A stretch of DNA of 64,000 nucleotides from Cobetia sp. cqz5-12 (GTDB lineage Bacteria > Pseudomonadota > Gammaproteobacteria > Pseudomonadales > Halomonadaceae): contig NZ_CP044522.1 of assembly GCF_016495405.1 (NCBI RefSeq), positions 1,364,001 to 1,428,000 on the forward strand. The letters run 5' to 3'. The notes under the pieces were generated by a model. It ran no database searches, was not told where the DNA came from, and worked only from the letters and a program-made list of their open reading frames with translations. Both the position numbers and the translations under genes were made by a program. Shown here in pieces: positions 20,508-28,891 of the stretch. Position 1 is the stretch's first letter, and the number at the start of each line of letters is the position of its first letter.

Positions 20508-22007
20508 TTAGAAACGCGGAAGCTCCGGATGCGGCAGCTGGTTGTGATGCACATGCATGGCACCGAATTCGGCACAGCGCGCCAGCGTCGGGATGTTCTT
20601 GCCGGGGTTGAGCAGCCCGGTGGGGTCGAAGGCGGCCTTCACGGCATGGAATACACTGATCTCCTCGTGGTTGAACTGGGCACACATCTGGTTGATCTTC
20701 TCGCGGCCCACGCCATGTTCACCGGTGATGCTGCCGCCAGCGGCCACGCACAGTTCCAGAATCCTGCCGCCGACCTCCTCGGCCAGCTCAAGCTCGCCGG
20801 GCTTGTTGGCATCGAACAGGATCAGCGGGTGCATGTTGCCGTCACCGGCATGGAAGACATTGGCCACCGCGAGCCCCGATTGACGCGAGAGTTCGGCGAT
20901 ACCGTTGAGCACGGCGGGCAGTTCGCGGCGCGGGATGGTGCCATCCATGCAGTAATAATCGGGCGACATGCGGCCCACGGCGGGAAAGGCATTCTTGCGT
21001 CCGGCCCAGAAGCGCGCGCGCTCGGCCTCATCCTGTGCCTGGCGGATCTCGGTGGCACCGGCGCGTTCCAGCACCTCACGGACTCGCGCGCAGTCATCGA
21101 CGACATCGGCCTCGGCACCGTCCAGCTCGCAGAGCAGAATTGCTGCGGCCTCCACCGGATAGCCCGCGTGGATGAAGTCCTCGGCGGCGCGGATGGCGAG
21201 GTTGTCCATCATCTCGAGCCCGCCGGGGATGATGCCGCAGGCGATGATGTCGCCCACCGCACGGCCGGCCTTGTCGATATCGGCGAAGCTCGCCATCAGC
21301 ACCTTGGCGGTTTCGGGACGGGGCAGCAGGCGTACCGTGACTTCCGTGACCACCCCCAGCATGCCTTCGGAGCCTGTCATCAGCGCCAGCAGGTCCAGCC
21401 CGGGGGAATCGAGACTGTCGGCGCCGATCGTCATCGCCTCGCCTTCGATGGTCAGCATCTCGAGCTTGAGCAGGTTGTGTACGGTCAGACCGTATTTGAG
21501 GCAGTGCACGCCACCGGCATTCTCGGCCACGTTGCCGCCGATGGAGCAGGCGATCTGCGAGGAGGGGTCCGGCGCGTAGTAGAGCCCGTATGGGGCGGCA
21601 GCTTCTGAAATGGCCAGGTTGCGCACCCCGGGTTGCAGGCGCGCGGTACGGGCATCGGGGTCGATCTCGAGAATGCGCGATATGCGCGACATCACCAGCA
21701 GCACGCCTTGTTCCAGCGGCAGGGCACCGCCGGAAAGGCCGGTGCCAGCACCGCGCGTGACCACCGGAACCCCCAGCGCATGACATTCACGCAGCAGGGC
21801 GGCGACCTGTTCGACCCGCTCGGGCAGCGCGACCAGCATCGGCATGACGCGATAGGCCGCCAGTCCATCACATTCGAAGGGATGCAGATCCTCCTCGCGA
21901 TGCAGCAGGGTGAGATCCGGCAGCAGGGTGGTGAGATGCGCCAGTACCCGGGACTTGTCGTGCTGGGGGAGAGGGCCATCCAGCGTCGGGTCATACAGGA
22001 TATTCAT
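20508..22007 (-). CDS. glcD: Glycolate oxidase, FAD-linked catalytic subunit
   Basis: 499-residue flavoprotein that oxidises glycolate to glyoxylate, and often D-lactate. FAD-binding PCMH motifs include TRGAGTGLSGGALP and PDPSSQIACSIGGNVAENAGG, with FAD-oxidase C-terminal motifs NVFHAGDGNMHP and GEHGVG. Length equals that of the E. coli protein. The frame opens at 22058, but ATG 22007 with GGAG seven bases upstream gives MNILYDP, the expected N-terminus. First gene of glcDEFG; divergent from its regulator glcC. Confidence 0.93.
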   Translation of the reverse strand: MNILYDPTLDGPLPQHDKSRVLAHLTTLLPDLTLLHREEDLHPFECDGLAAYRVMPMLVALPERVEQVAALLRECHALGVPVVTRGAGTGLSGGALPLEQGVLLVMSRISRILEIDPDARTARLQPGVRNLAISEAAAPYGLYYAPDPSSQIACSIGGNVAENAGGVHCLKYGLTVHNLLKLEMLTIEGEAMTIGADSLDSPGLDLLALMTGSEGMLGVVTEVTVRLLPRPETAKVLMASFADIDKAGRAVGDIIACGIIPGGLEMMDNLAIRAAEDFIHAGYPVEAAAILLCELDGAEADVVDDCARVREVLERAGATEIRQAQDEAERARFWAGRKNAFPAVGRMSPDYYCMDGTIPRRELPAVLNGIAELSRQSGLAVANVFHAGDGNMHPLILFDANKPGELELAEEVGGRILELCVAAGGSITGEHGVGREKINQMCAQFNHEEISVFHAVKAAFDPTGLLNPGKNIPTLARCAEFGAMHVHHNQLPHPELPRF

Positions 22008-22161
22008 GCCATGTCTCCAGGAGAGTCCGGTACTCGCGATGACGTGTCGGGTATCCATTGCGCCGGTGATACATGCGGCGTATCGGGTGTGCCGGTCACG
22101 ACGCTGGGGTGTGTCTCCAATCTGGCAGTGAGAGCTGCGCCTTGTCCATGTGAAGCCACAG

Positions 22162-22172
22162 TGGTCTGACCA
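22162..22172. promoter_or_regulatory. FadR/GlcC-type operator 1
   Basis: TGGTCTGACCA, a perfect 5-1-5 palindrome of the type recognised by FadR-subfamily GntR regulators (GlcC, PdhR, LldR). It lies 155 bases upstream of glcD in the divergent region, so it probably controls glcDEFG. Confidence 0.7.
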
Positions 22173-22207
22173 GACATTCGTCTAGTTCATGTCATCGGGT
22201 GTCGCTG

Positions 22208-22249
22208 TTGACAGGAGAGCTCGCTAGGGTAGAGAGCGTGGTCTGACCA
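22208..22249 (+). promoter_or_regulatory. Candidate glcC promoter with operator 2
   Basis: TTGACA at 22208-22213 and a weak TAGAGA at 22230-22235 (16-bp spacing) precede a second copy of TGGTCTGACCA at 22239-22249, which would overlap the transcription start. The two operator copies are 77 bp apart. This layout fits autorepression of glcC. The -10 is poor, so the promoter assignment is tentative while the operator is firm. Confidence 0.5.
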
Positions 22250-22366
22250 GTGAGAAAGGCGGCAGCGTTCTTGCCGCATATGGCCAGGCGATTGGCAGAC
22301 GAGAGACGAGGACCCCGGGAGAGCCAGTCGGGCTGGCTCGGCCGGTTCATCAGGGGAGGGGCAGGG

Positions 22367-23182
22367 ATGCAGGTGTCAGAGAGAATGGCGTGCGGTGAGC
22401 AGCGTGCGCCGGAGCATGCGGCAGCGCGCCTCGAGCAGTTGATACTGGATGGTGTGCTCAAGCCGGGGCAGATGATTCCTTCGGAACGCAGGCTCTGTGA
22501 GCGACTGGGTATCTCACGCGCCTCACTGCGCGAGGGGCTGAGGCTGTTGCGTGGCAAGGGCATCATCGAGACGCGTCACGGCAAGGGCTCAAGCGTCGCA
22601 GCGCTGTTGCCGAGCGGCGATATCAGCCCGCTGATGCATCTCTTTCGGGACCAGCCGCGCACCCTGTATGACCTGCTTGAGGTGCGCGCGTTGCTGGAAG
22701 GACAGTCGGCGCGGTTGGCCGCCCAGCGCGGCACGCCGGCGGATAGAGTACTGATCCGGCGTCATTACGAGGCGATGGCGGCCTGCGTGCGCGAGTATCC
22801 GCCGGACTTTCCGTCCTCAGCGCAGGGCGATGAGGCGCTGCCGGATGCCCAGCAGCTGGCGCGTCACGACCACGCCTTTCACCACGCCATCTGTGAGGCA
22901 TCCCACAATCCGGTGCTGGTGCATACGCTCAAGGGCATCAATGACCTGCTGCTCAGCTCGGTGTTCGCCTCGCTGCGCAATCTCTATCATCGGCCGATTC
23001 CCCGCGGCCAGATCAATGCTCAGCACACGGCCATCTATCGTGCGGTGATGGACCAGCAGCCGGACGCTGCCGAAAGCGCGGCGCTGGACCACCTGCACGG
23101 CATTCGCGACAGTCTGCGTGAGCTGGAAGCGGAAGATGAGCGGCTCATCCGCTCTGCCATGCGTCTGGAAGGCTTCGAGTAG
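22367..23182 (+). CDS. glcC: Glycolate-responsive GntR/FadR-family regulator
   Basis: 271-residue GntR regulator of the FadR subfamily: winged HTH at residues 17-80 (PGQMIPSERRLCERLGISRASLREGLRLL) and an FCD effector domain with metal-binding aspartate and histidines (RHDHAFHHAI, H in AQHTAIYRAV, DHLHGI). In E. coli GlcC activates glcDEFG when glycolate is present. ATG 22367 has AGGGGAGG upstream and gives the family N-terminus; the longer frame starting at 22250 would run through the operator. Divergent from glcD with two matching operators between them. Confidence 0.87.
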   Translation: MQVSERMACGEQRAPEHAAARLEQLILDGVLKPGQMIPSERRLCERLGISRASLREGLRLLRGKGIIETRHGKGSSVAALLPSGDISPLMHLFRDQPRTLYDLLEVRALLEGQSARLAAQRGTPADRVLIRRHYEAMAACVREYPPDFPSSAQGDEALPDAQQLARHDHAFHHAICEASHNPVLVHTLKGINDLLLSSVFASLRNLYHRPIPRGQINAQHTAIYRAVMDQQPDAAESAALDHLHGIRDSLRELEAEDERLIRSAMRLEGFE

Positions 23183-23191
23183 CGTGCAGGT

Positions 23192-23256
23192 TTGAGAGCG
23201 GATCTTGAGAACTGATCTTGAGAGCTGGCCTTGAGAACAGGCTTTGAGTTCAGGCA
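23192..23256 (+). repeat. Five-copy 13-bp tandem repeat
   Basis: Five head-to-tail 13-bp units begin TTGAG (23192, 23205, 23218, 23231, 23244), with consensus TTGAGARCNGGNC and a few changes per unit. Located just after the glcC stop and before the yqaA gene. No spacers, so it is a minisatellite and not a CRISPR array. Confidence 0.8.
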
Positions 23257-23331
23257 TGTGATCAGGCTGGCAAGCGAGGCGGACTCAAGGCAAAGTGGTC
23301 AGCTCACCATCCAGGACAACGTGCTGCCTTC

Positions 23332-23916
23332 ATGTGGAAACTCTCTTCCGCGAGTGATTGGCTCGACCGCCTCAATCAATCCCGCCACGCCATGCTGTGG
23401 CTGTTCATCGCCTCGATGCTGGAAACCCTTTTGATCCCGATTCCCATCGAGGTCATTCTGATCCCATGGATGCTGCGCCATCCCGAGCGTCGCTGGCGAG
23501 TGGCCGCGGTGGCATTGGCCGGTAACCTGACCGCGGCGCTGCTGGGGTTCTATCTCGGGGCCTATGCACTGGCGGCGTGGGGCGATGGGTTGATCAGCTT
23601 CTTCGGCGGTCAGCAGGCCTTCGAGGCCTTCCAGCAGCGCTTCAGCGAGCAGGGCTTTCTCGCCATCATGCTGATCGGCATCGTGCCGATTCCCTTCCAG
23701 AGCGCCATGCTGGTCGCCGGCGCCAGCGGGTATCCGGTCGGGCTGTTCCTGCTGGCGGCACTGGTCGGGCGCGGAGTGCGCTATTTCGGGCTGGCGGCCC
23801 TGGTGGCACTGGTCGAGGATCAAGCGATGGCGCTCTGGCAACGCTATTCACGCCCACTGGGAGTGATCGGGCTGGCGCTGACCGGCGTGTGGCTGTGGCA
23901 GGCCTTCATCGCCTGA
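23332..23916 (+). CDS. yqaA: YqaA-family (DedA/SNARE-associated) membrane protein
   Basis: 194-residue inner-membrane protein of the YqaA branch of the DedA/SNARE-associated superfamily. Features are ETLLIPIPIEVILIP near the N-terminus, the amphipathic FxxFSEQGFLAIMLIGIVPIPFQSAMLVAGASG re-entrant region, and four to five hydrophobic helices. DedA proteins are thought to flip phospholipids or undecaprenyl phosphate; the role of YqaA is not settled. No strong ribosome binding site precedes the ATG. Its stop is four bases from the end of the opposing dsdA gene. Confidence 0.82.
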   Translation: MWKLSSASDWLDRLNQSRHAMLWLFIASMLETLLIPIPIEVILIPWMLRHPERRWRVAAVALAGNLTAALLGFYLGAYALAAWGDGLISFFGGQQAFEAFQQRFSEQGFLAIMLIGIVPIPFQSAMLVAGASGYPVGLFLLAALVGRGVRYFGLAALVALVEDQAMALWQRYSRPLGVIGLALTGVWLWQAFIA

Positions 23917-23920
23917 TCGC

Positions 23921-25348
23921 TCATGCTTGCCGGCTTGTGTCGGCCTGTGACAGCAATGCCTTGCCGCGCTGATAGTCGGCCTGACATATCGCCTCGGGCA
24001 CCATGCTGCCGCCGGTGGCCCAGACGACATGGGTAGTATTGGCTTGCACCTCGCCGTCATCCAGCCCGGTGGCCGCTCGCCAGGCGTGCCACTCGGGAGC
24101 GTCATTGCGCAGTACGTGGTGGATACCGGGCACGCCGGCCAGTGCGGACGGCTCGAGCATGAGTCCCTCGCTGTCATATGCCAGCGCCAGCAGTTCGAGC
24201 AGGTGCTCATCGCTCACGGTATGGATTCCGCTGAGCAAGGGAGCCATCACGCGCCCGACGAAGGCCGAGGCGCGACCCACCGCCAGGCCATCGGCGCAGG
24301 TGCGATTGTCGAGCCCGATATCTTCCACCGCGATGCCGTCATGCTCGCCGGTCAACATGCCCAGCAGCATGCAGGGGGAGTTGACTGGTTCGGCGAAGAA
24401 GCAGTGCACGGCGTCACCGAAGACCTGCTTGAGGCCATAGGCCACGCCGCCCGGGCCGCCGCCGACGCCACAGGGCAGATAGACGCAGAGCGGGTGGCGG
24501 GCATCCACCGGGATGCCCTGAGCCGAGAGCTGCTCGGCGAGACGGCTGGCCGCCGTGGCGTAGCCGACGAACAGATCCCGCGAGCTTTCGTCATCGATGA
24601 AGTGGGCGTTGGGCTGCTGAGCCTCCTGACGACCCGCGGCGACGGCCTTGCCATAATCCCCGCTGTGCTCCACGACCTCTGCGCCCCGGGCGCGCAGCAG
24701 GTCCTTCTTCCATTGCTTGGCATCCGCCGACATGTGCACGGTGACGCGAAAGCCGAGCCGCGCGCTCATGATGCCGATGCTGAGCCCCAGGTTGCCGGTG
24801 GAGCCCACCACGATCTGTTGGCTGGCCAGCAGCTCACGTATCTCATCACGCTGGAAGGCGCGGTAATCGTCTTCCTGATACAAAAGCCCTGCGTCAATGG
24901 CGAGACGCTCGGCATGCTTGAGCACCTCATGGATGCCGCCGCGCGCCTTGATGGAACCCGAGATGGGCAGGGCGTTGTCGCACTTGATCATCAGGCGGCC
25001 GGGCAGCGGGGATTCGGTTGCGCTGAGGGGAGAAGCGGTCGAGGCCATGCTGCTCAGCGCCTGCTGCAAGCCGGGCGTTGCCACCAGCGGCGATTCGATG
25101 CGCCCTGACGCGGCGGCGGTCTCGGGGAAGGCCTCGGCAATCCAGGCAGCGAAACGCATCAGGCGCGCGTCGGCATCCGCGATGTCCTGGGCTCCCACGC
25201 CACTGGCCTGCAGCGCCGGTGAGGCGAGCGCCTTGGCGGTCGCGGCGCGCTCAGGGTTGAGCCAGCCGATTTCGCGGCCGGCCATCAGGCTGGCGATTTC
25301 CGGGTGACGCAGCGTCAGGGTGTGGAGGTCATGGGGCGTGGCAGACAT
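23921..25348 (-). CDS. dsdA: D-serine ammonia-lyase
   Basis: 475-residue PLP enzyme that converts D-serine to pyruvate and ammonia. The PLP lysine is K134 in PISGSIKARGG; the phosphate-binding glycine loop is PCGVGGGPGGV. About 30 residues longer than the E. coli enzyme, mainly around residues 80-115. AAGGA seven bases before the ATG. No dsdX transporter or dsdC regulator is adjacent, so it stands alone, in contrast to the enterobacterial dsdCXA locus. Confidence 0.9.
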   Translation of the reverse strand: MSATPHDLHTLTLRHPEIASLMAGREIGWLNPERAATAKALASPALQASGVGAQDIADADARLMRFAAWIAEAFPETAAASGRIESPLVATPGLQQALSSMASTASPLSATESPLPGRLMIKCDNALPISGSIKARGGIHEVLKHAERLAIDAGLLYQEDDYRAFQRDEIRELLASQQIVVGSTGNLGLSIGIMSARLGFRVTVHMSADAKQWKKDLLRARGAEVVEHSGDYGKAVAAGRQEAQQPNAHFIDDESSRDLFVGYATAASRLAEQLSAQGIPVDARHPLCVYLPCGVGGGPGGVAYGLKQVFGDAVHCFFAEPVNSPCMLLGMLTGEHDGIAVEDIGLDNRTCADGLAVGRASAFVGRVMAPLLSGIHTVSDEHLLELLALAYDSEGLMLEPSALAGVPGIHHVLRNDAPEWHAWRAATGLDDGEVQANTTHVVWATGGSMVPEAICQADYQRGKALLSQADTSRQA

Positions 25349-25528
25349 GCGGTGTCCTTGTGGGGGCTCGATCCAGCAATCAGGTCAGATCACAGATTAG
25401 CGCGTCTTCCACTGGCAACGCACGTAGCCCAGCTTTCACATTCCGTAAAGGTCAGTGACAAAAAAGGCTGAATTTTTTGGCAACCGTCGGGATAGAAATG
25501 CAAAAGGCGTAGTCATAGTAAGCAAGGA

Positions 25529-25602
25529 CATGATGTTATCGCGATGTTATGTCTGGCTTTAACTGTTCTTTGGTCCGCCACGGTTTTCCTGGCGGATTTT
25601 TT
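25529..25602 (+). ncRNA. Candidate small RNA or leader-peptide unit with its own terminator
   Basis: A rho-independent terminator, stem TCCGCCA (25574-25580) / TGGCGGA (25590-25596) and six T, stands 360 bases from any plus-strand gene end. Upstream, a short frame preceded by AAGGA reads MMLSRCYVWL then stop (25529-25561). This could be a leader peptide or small RNA transcribed rightward with unknown start. No clear promoter was found; the start given is that of the short frame. Confidence 0.35.
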
Positions 25603-25877
25603 ATGTCTGAAATACGCAGCGCCTTGCGGGTTTTCGACGGGGTCGTCCAGATATCCCTAGACCGTCATTGACTTTCGCAGTGGTCAGAGGCTCTGGTGGC
25701 AGGGCGCAGCGCAGCGACCTGCAGCGACGGTCACAGTCCCATGCTGCTGAGCGAAAATTCATGGACGCCATGCCGGCGAGCGATCTTGATTAGCCTTCGG
25801 GTAACCTTCGAGGCATTGGCCTGCTGGTACAAGCGTGCGAGAGCCGCTCTTGATGCGCTCGATTCTCCGTCCATCAC

Positions 25878-25919
25878 GCACAGAGCCCCCAGCGGTAATG
25901 ACCGCTGGGGGCTCTGTGC
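25878..25919 (-). terminator. Perfect 19-bp hairpin after the CBS gene
   Basis: Arms 25878-25896 and 25901-25919 are fully complementary, with an AATG loop; the core is AGAGCCCCCAGCGGT. It lies 47 bases past the stop of the CBS-domain gene. No T-run on either strand, so it may be a processing or stabilising hairpin instead of a classical terminator. Confidence 0.6.
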
Positions 25920-25965
25920 ACAAGGTTTGATTCAGCTGACGAGATGTCCTGGTTGGCGTACTGCC

Positions 25966-26385
25966 TCAACAGCCGTTCTGCATCACCAGCAGCGCACTCA
26001 GGACATCGCGACGGGTGACCATGCCGATCAGACGGCCCTGCTCGACCACCGGATAGACCTTGGGGCGTTGGCCATTCATGTGCTGCGCCAGATCCGTGAT
26101 GCTGTCATTCGGCCCGACGCTCAGGACTTCGTGACGCATCAGGTCGCCGACCTGGGCATGCTGGCCGCAGTGGTAGGCACTATCGAGCAGCTTGCCGAGG
26201 ATGTCCTGCTCGGAGATGAAGCCGATCAGGCGGTCCAGGTCATCCACGACCGGCACGCCGGGCAGACGGTGGTGGGTCAGGCCCTGGGCGAGTTCGAGAA
26301 TGCTGGTGCGTGCCTTCACGCGATAACAGTCGCGGGACATGATATCGCGAAGGGTCGATGGCACCTTGAGCTGGGTGGCTTTCAT
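25966..26385 (-). CDS. Stand-alone CBS-pair protein
   Basis: 139-residue protein made almost entirely of two CBS motifs (residues about 10-65 and 78-135). CBS pairs bind adenosine nucleotides and act as energy sensors for partner proteins. The motifs PGVPVVDDLDRLIGFISEQDIL and YPVVEQGRLIGMVTRRDVLSAL are typical. ATG 26385 has AGGAGAT seven bases upstream, better than the longer frame to 26415. The partner is unknown; the next gene upstream encodes a flavoprotein disulfide reductase 157 bp away. Confidence 0.82.
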   Translation of the reverse strand: MKATQLKVPSTLRDIMSRDCYRVKARTSILELAQGLTHHRLPGVPVVDDLDRLIGFISEQDILGKLLDSAYHCGQHAQVGDLMRHEVLSVGPNDSITDLAQHMNGQRPKVYPVVEQGRLIGMVTRRDVLSALLVMQNGC

Positions 26386-26542
26386 GGGCTGATCTCCTGC
26401 GTCACTGCTCTCCAACTCCCTGCTGAGGAGTCGTGTGATGAATGCCGGCAGCCACTTTCGTGACTGCCGGCGACATTCAACATCTGTTCAGAGCATAGGG
26501 CATCACTGCGTGAGCTGCGCGTCCCGTTGCCTTGAGGGGATA

Positions 26543-28027
26543 TCAGTCACCCGGACCGCATTCCATGCAGCGTTCGACCACGGCCGGCCCCAGCTGCAGG
26601 TTGGCGTTGAGATCCCGCAGTGCGGTGCGCAGGCCTTCCTCGATCACCGGGTGATAGAAGGGCATTTCCAGCATCTGCTCGATGGTCATGCGTTGCTGAT
26701 GGGACCAGGCCAGCAGGTGGGCGAGGTGCTCGGCACGCGGGCCGAAGATCTCGGCGCCCAGCAGCAGGCCGGTGCCTTGCTCGCCATAGACACGCAGCAT
26801 GCCCTTGTTCATGCGCATCACGCGGGAGCGACCCTGACCGGTGAAGTCGACTTCACCCACCGCGTAGCAATCGCAGGCACCGTAGCGCTGTTCGATCTCG
26901 GCGGTGGAGAGGCCGATGGTGGCCATCTGCGGATCACTGAACACCACGGCGATGGTGCTCTTGCGGTGACCGGCGCGCACCTCGGGGAAGCGACCCGCGT
27001 TGTCACCGGCGATACGGCCCTCATCGGAGGCTTCGTGAAGCAGCGGCAGGTCGTTATTGGCGTCACCGGCGATGAAGACATGGCTCGGAGTGTCATCGCT
27101 CAGGCGAGTCTGCAGGGTGTGGCGATTGAAGATCGGCACGCCGCGCTCGTCCAGCTTCAGATCCAGTGCTTCGATATTGAGGCGATCGACATTCGGGCGA
27201 CGGCCAGTGGCCGCAAGCAGATAGTCGAAACGTTCGGTCAGGCGAGCTTCGCTGCCACGCTCGATGAAGGTGATCTCGACACCGGCACCCTTGTCATCCT
27301 CGACACGCTCGATCTTCTCGACCTTGGCGTCCGGGTCCAGGTAGAACTCTTCATTGAAGACACGATCGGCATTGGCGCGCAGTTTCTCGTCACGCAGCGG
27401 CCCGATCGCGCCACCGACACCGAACATGCGGATGCGCACGCCGAGACGCGTGAGCGCCTGGCCCAGCTCCAGCCCGATGACACCCGGACCGAAGACGGCG
27501 ACGGATTCCGGCAGATCATCCCATTCGAAGACGCTGTCGTTGATGATCAGGCGGTCACCGGCATTCTCGAAGAAGCCCGGGTAGCTGGGGCGTGATCCGG
27601 TGGCGATCACGACACGCTCGAAGGTGACACGAGTCTCGTTGTCGCCGATGATCAGGCTGTTGGCGGTCTCGAAACGCGCATTGCCGCGCAGCTTGTCGTG
27701 GGAAGGGATGCCTTCCACGGACTCGACCACGAAACCGACGAAGCGGTCGCGCTCACGCTTGACGCGGTCCATCACGGCGCGGCCATCCACCTTGACCTCG
27801 CCTTCGATATTGATGCCGAACGGCGCGGTATCACGGGCGTGATGCGCGGCTTCTGCCGCACTGATCAGCAGCTTGGACGGCATGCAGCCGACACGGGCAC
27901 AGGTGGTGCCGTAGGGGCCGCCTTCGATCATGACCACGGAATCGGTGTGTGCCTTGGCGGCGCGATAGGCGCCCAGACCTGCACTGCCTGCGCCGATGAT
28001 GGCGACTTCAACCTGGCGTTCGTTCAC
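26543..28027 (-). CDS. lpdA: Dihydrolipoamide dehydrogenase-type disulfide reductase
   Basis: 494-residue FAD/NAD disulfide oxidoreductase. Dinucleotide motif GAGSAG at 12-17, redox pair C43-x4-C48 in TTCARVGCMPSK, and C-terminal HPVIEEG holding the catalytic His-Glu dyad. Normal role is reoxidation of protein-bound dihydrolipoamide, but no 2-oxoacid dehydrogenase E1/E2 genes are nearby; the next gene upstream is a peroxidase fusion, so an antioxidant role is possible. The GTG at 28027 has GAGGAG six bases upstream and is preferred over the TTG at 28066. Confidence 0.85.
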   Translation of the reverse strand: MNERQVEVAIIGAGSAGLGAYRAAKAHTDSVVMIEGGPYGTTCARVGCMPSKLLISAAEAAHHARDTAPFGINIEGEVKVDGRAVMDRVKRERDRFVGFVVESVEGIPSHDKLRGNARFETANSLIIGDNETRVTFERVVIATGSRPSYPGFFENAGDRLIINDSVFEWDDLPESVAVFGPGVIGLELGQALTRLGVRIRMFGVGGAIGPLRDEKLRANADRVFNEEFYLDPDAKVEKIERVEDDKGAGVEITFIERGSEARLTERFDYLLAATGRRPNVDRLNIEALDLKLDERGVPIFNRHTLQTRLSDDTPSHVFIAGDANNDLPLLHEASDEGRIAGDNAGRFPEVRAGHRKSTIAVVFSDPQMATIGLSTAEIEQRYGACDCYAVGEVDFTGQGRSRVMRMNKGMLRVYGEQGTGLLLGAEIFGPRAEHLAHLLAWSHQQRMTIEQMLEMPFYHPVIEEGLRTALRDLNANLQLGPAVVERCMECGPGD

Positions 28028-28141
28028 GTCGTACTCCTCAAGGCGCGCCAGCGGCGCACCTGACAAATGGGGTCTCAGGCGCGAGCGTGGCCCGCGCGTG
28101 ATGAAAAGAGAAAGTTATCGGGGCCTGTCAGAGTGATGCGT

Positions 28142-28891
28142 TCAAGCGCTGGTCAGGCTGCCGAAGTAGCGGGCGACTTCATCGCTGCCGCCGACATGCT
28201 CGCCGTCGATCCAGACCTGCGGCACGGTGGCCTGGCCGGTCATGGCGCGCAGGGTGCGTGAGGTCACGCCGCGGGTGCCGACTTCGATGACTTCGTAGCT
28301 GATGCGGGCTTCGTCGAGCATCTGCTTCGCACGTGCGCAGTACGGGCAGCCCGGCTTGCTGAACAGGGTAGCGAAGCTGGGACGGCCGGCGTCCGGGTCC
28401 AGATAGTCGAGCATGGTATCGGCGTCGGAGACTTCGAAGGGGTCGCCCGGCTTCTGCGGCTCGATGAACTGCTTCTCGACCACGCCGTTGCGTACCAGCA
28501 TGGAATAGCGCCAGCTGCGCTTGCCGAAACCGATGTCGCTCTTGTCGACCAGCATGCCCATGCCAGCGGCGAAGTCACCGTTGCCGTCAGCGATCAGGCT
28601 CAAGTTCTCGGCTTCCTGATGCTCGCCCCAGGATTCCATGACGAAGGCGTCATTGACGGACAGGCAGACGATCTCATCGACGCCGACAGCATAGAAGCGA
28701 TCGGCCAGCTCGTTGTAGCGCGGCAGGTGAGTGGAGGAGCAGGTCGGGGTGAAAGCGCCCGGCAGGGCGAAGACCACCACGTTGCGGCCTGAGAAGATCT
28801 CCTCGCTGGTGCGCTCGACCAGACGGCCGTCACGACGGATCTTGAAGCTGACGTTCGGGACCTGCTGGCCTTCGTGTGATTCGAGTTGCAT
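28142..28891 (-). CDS. Hybrid peroxiredoxin-glutaredoxin (Prx5-Grx)
   Basis: 249-residue fusion of a Prx5-type peroxiredoxin (residues 1-165) and a glutaredoxin (residues 170-245). Peroxidatic cysteine C51 in FTPTCSSTH; glutaredoxin active site C182-P-Y-C185. Such hybrids reduce hydrogen and alkyl peroxides using glutathione directly, in the cytoplasm. Gap to the downstream lpdA-type gene is 115 bp, so co-transcription is plausible. The upstream region contains palindromes at 29031-29043 and 29073-29085 that may bind a redox regulator. Confidence 0.92.
   Translation of the reverse strand: MQLESHEGQQVPNVSFKIRRDGRLVERTSEEIFSGRNVVVFALPGAFTPTCSSTHLPRYNELADRFYAVGVDEIVCLSVNDAFVMESWGEHQEAENLSLIADGNGDFAAGMGMLVDKSDIGFGKRSWRYSMLVRNGVVEKQFIEPQKPGDPFEVSDADTMLDYLDPDAGRPSFATLFSKPGCPYCARAKQMLDEARISYEVIEVGTRGVTSRTLRAMTGQATVPQVWIDGEHVGGSDEVARYFGSLTSA

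Larger units (their letters stand above)
25349..25965. other. 617-bp intergenic region with unexplained signals
   Basis: No long believable gene. It contains a locally AT-rich block (25440-25610) ending in a good terminator at 25574-25602, a 10-codon frame at 25529-25561, and a perfect 19-bp hairpin at 25878-25919. The stretch from 25610 to 25870 shows nothing recognisable. Confidence 0.5.

Noticed and set aside
23192..23256. CRISPR-like array
   Set aside because: The units are contiguous without spacers and no cas genes are present.
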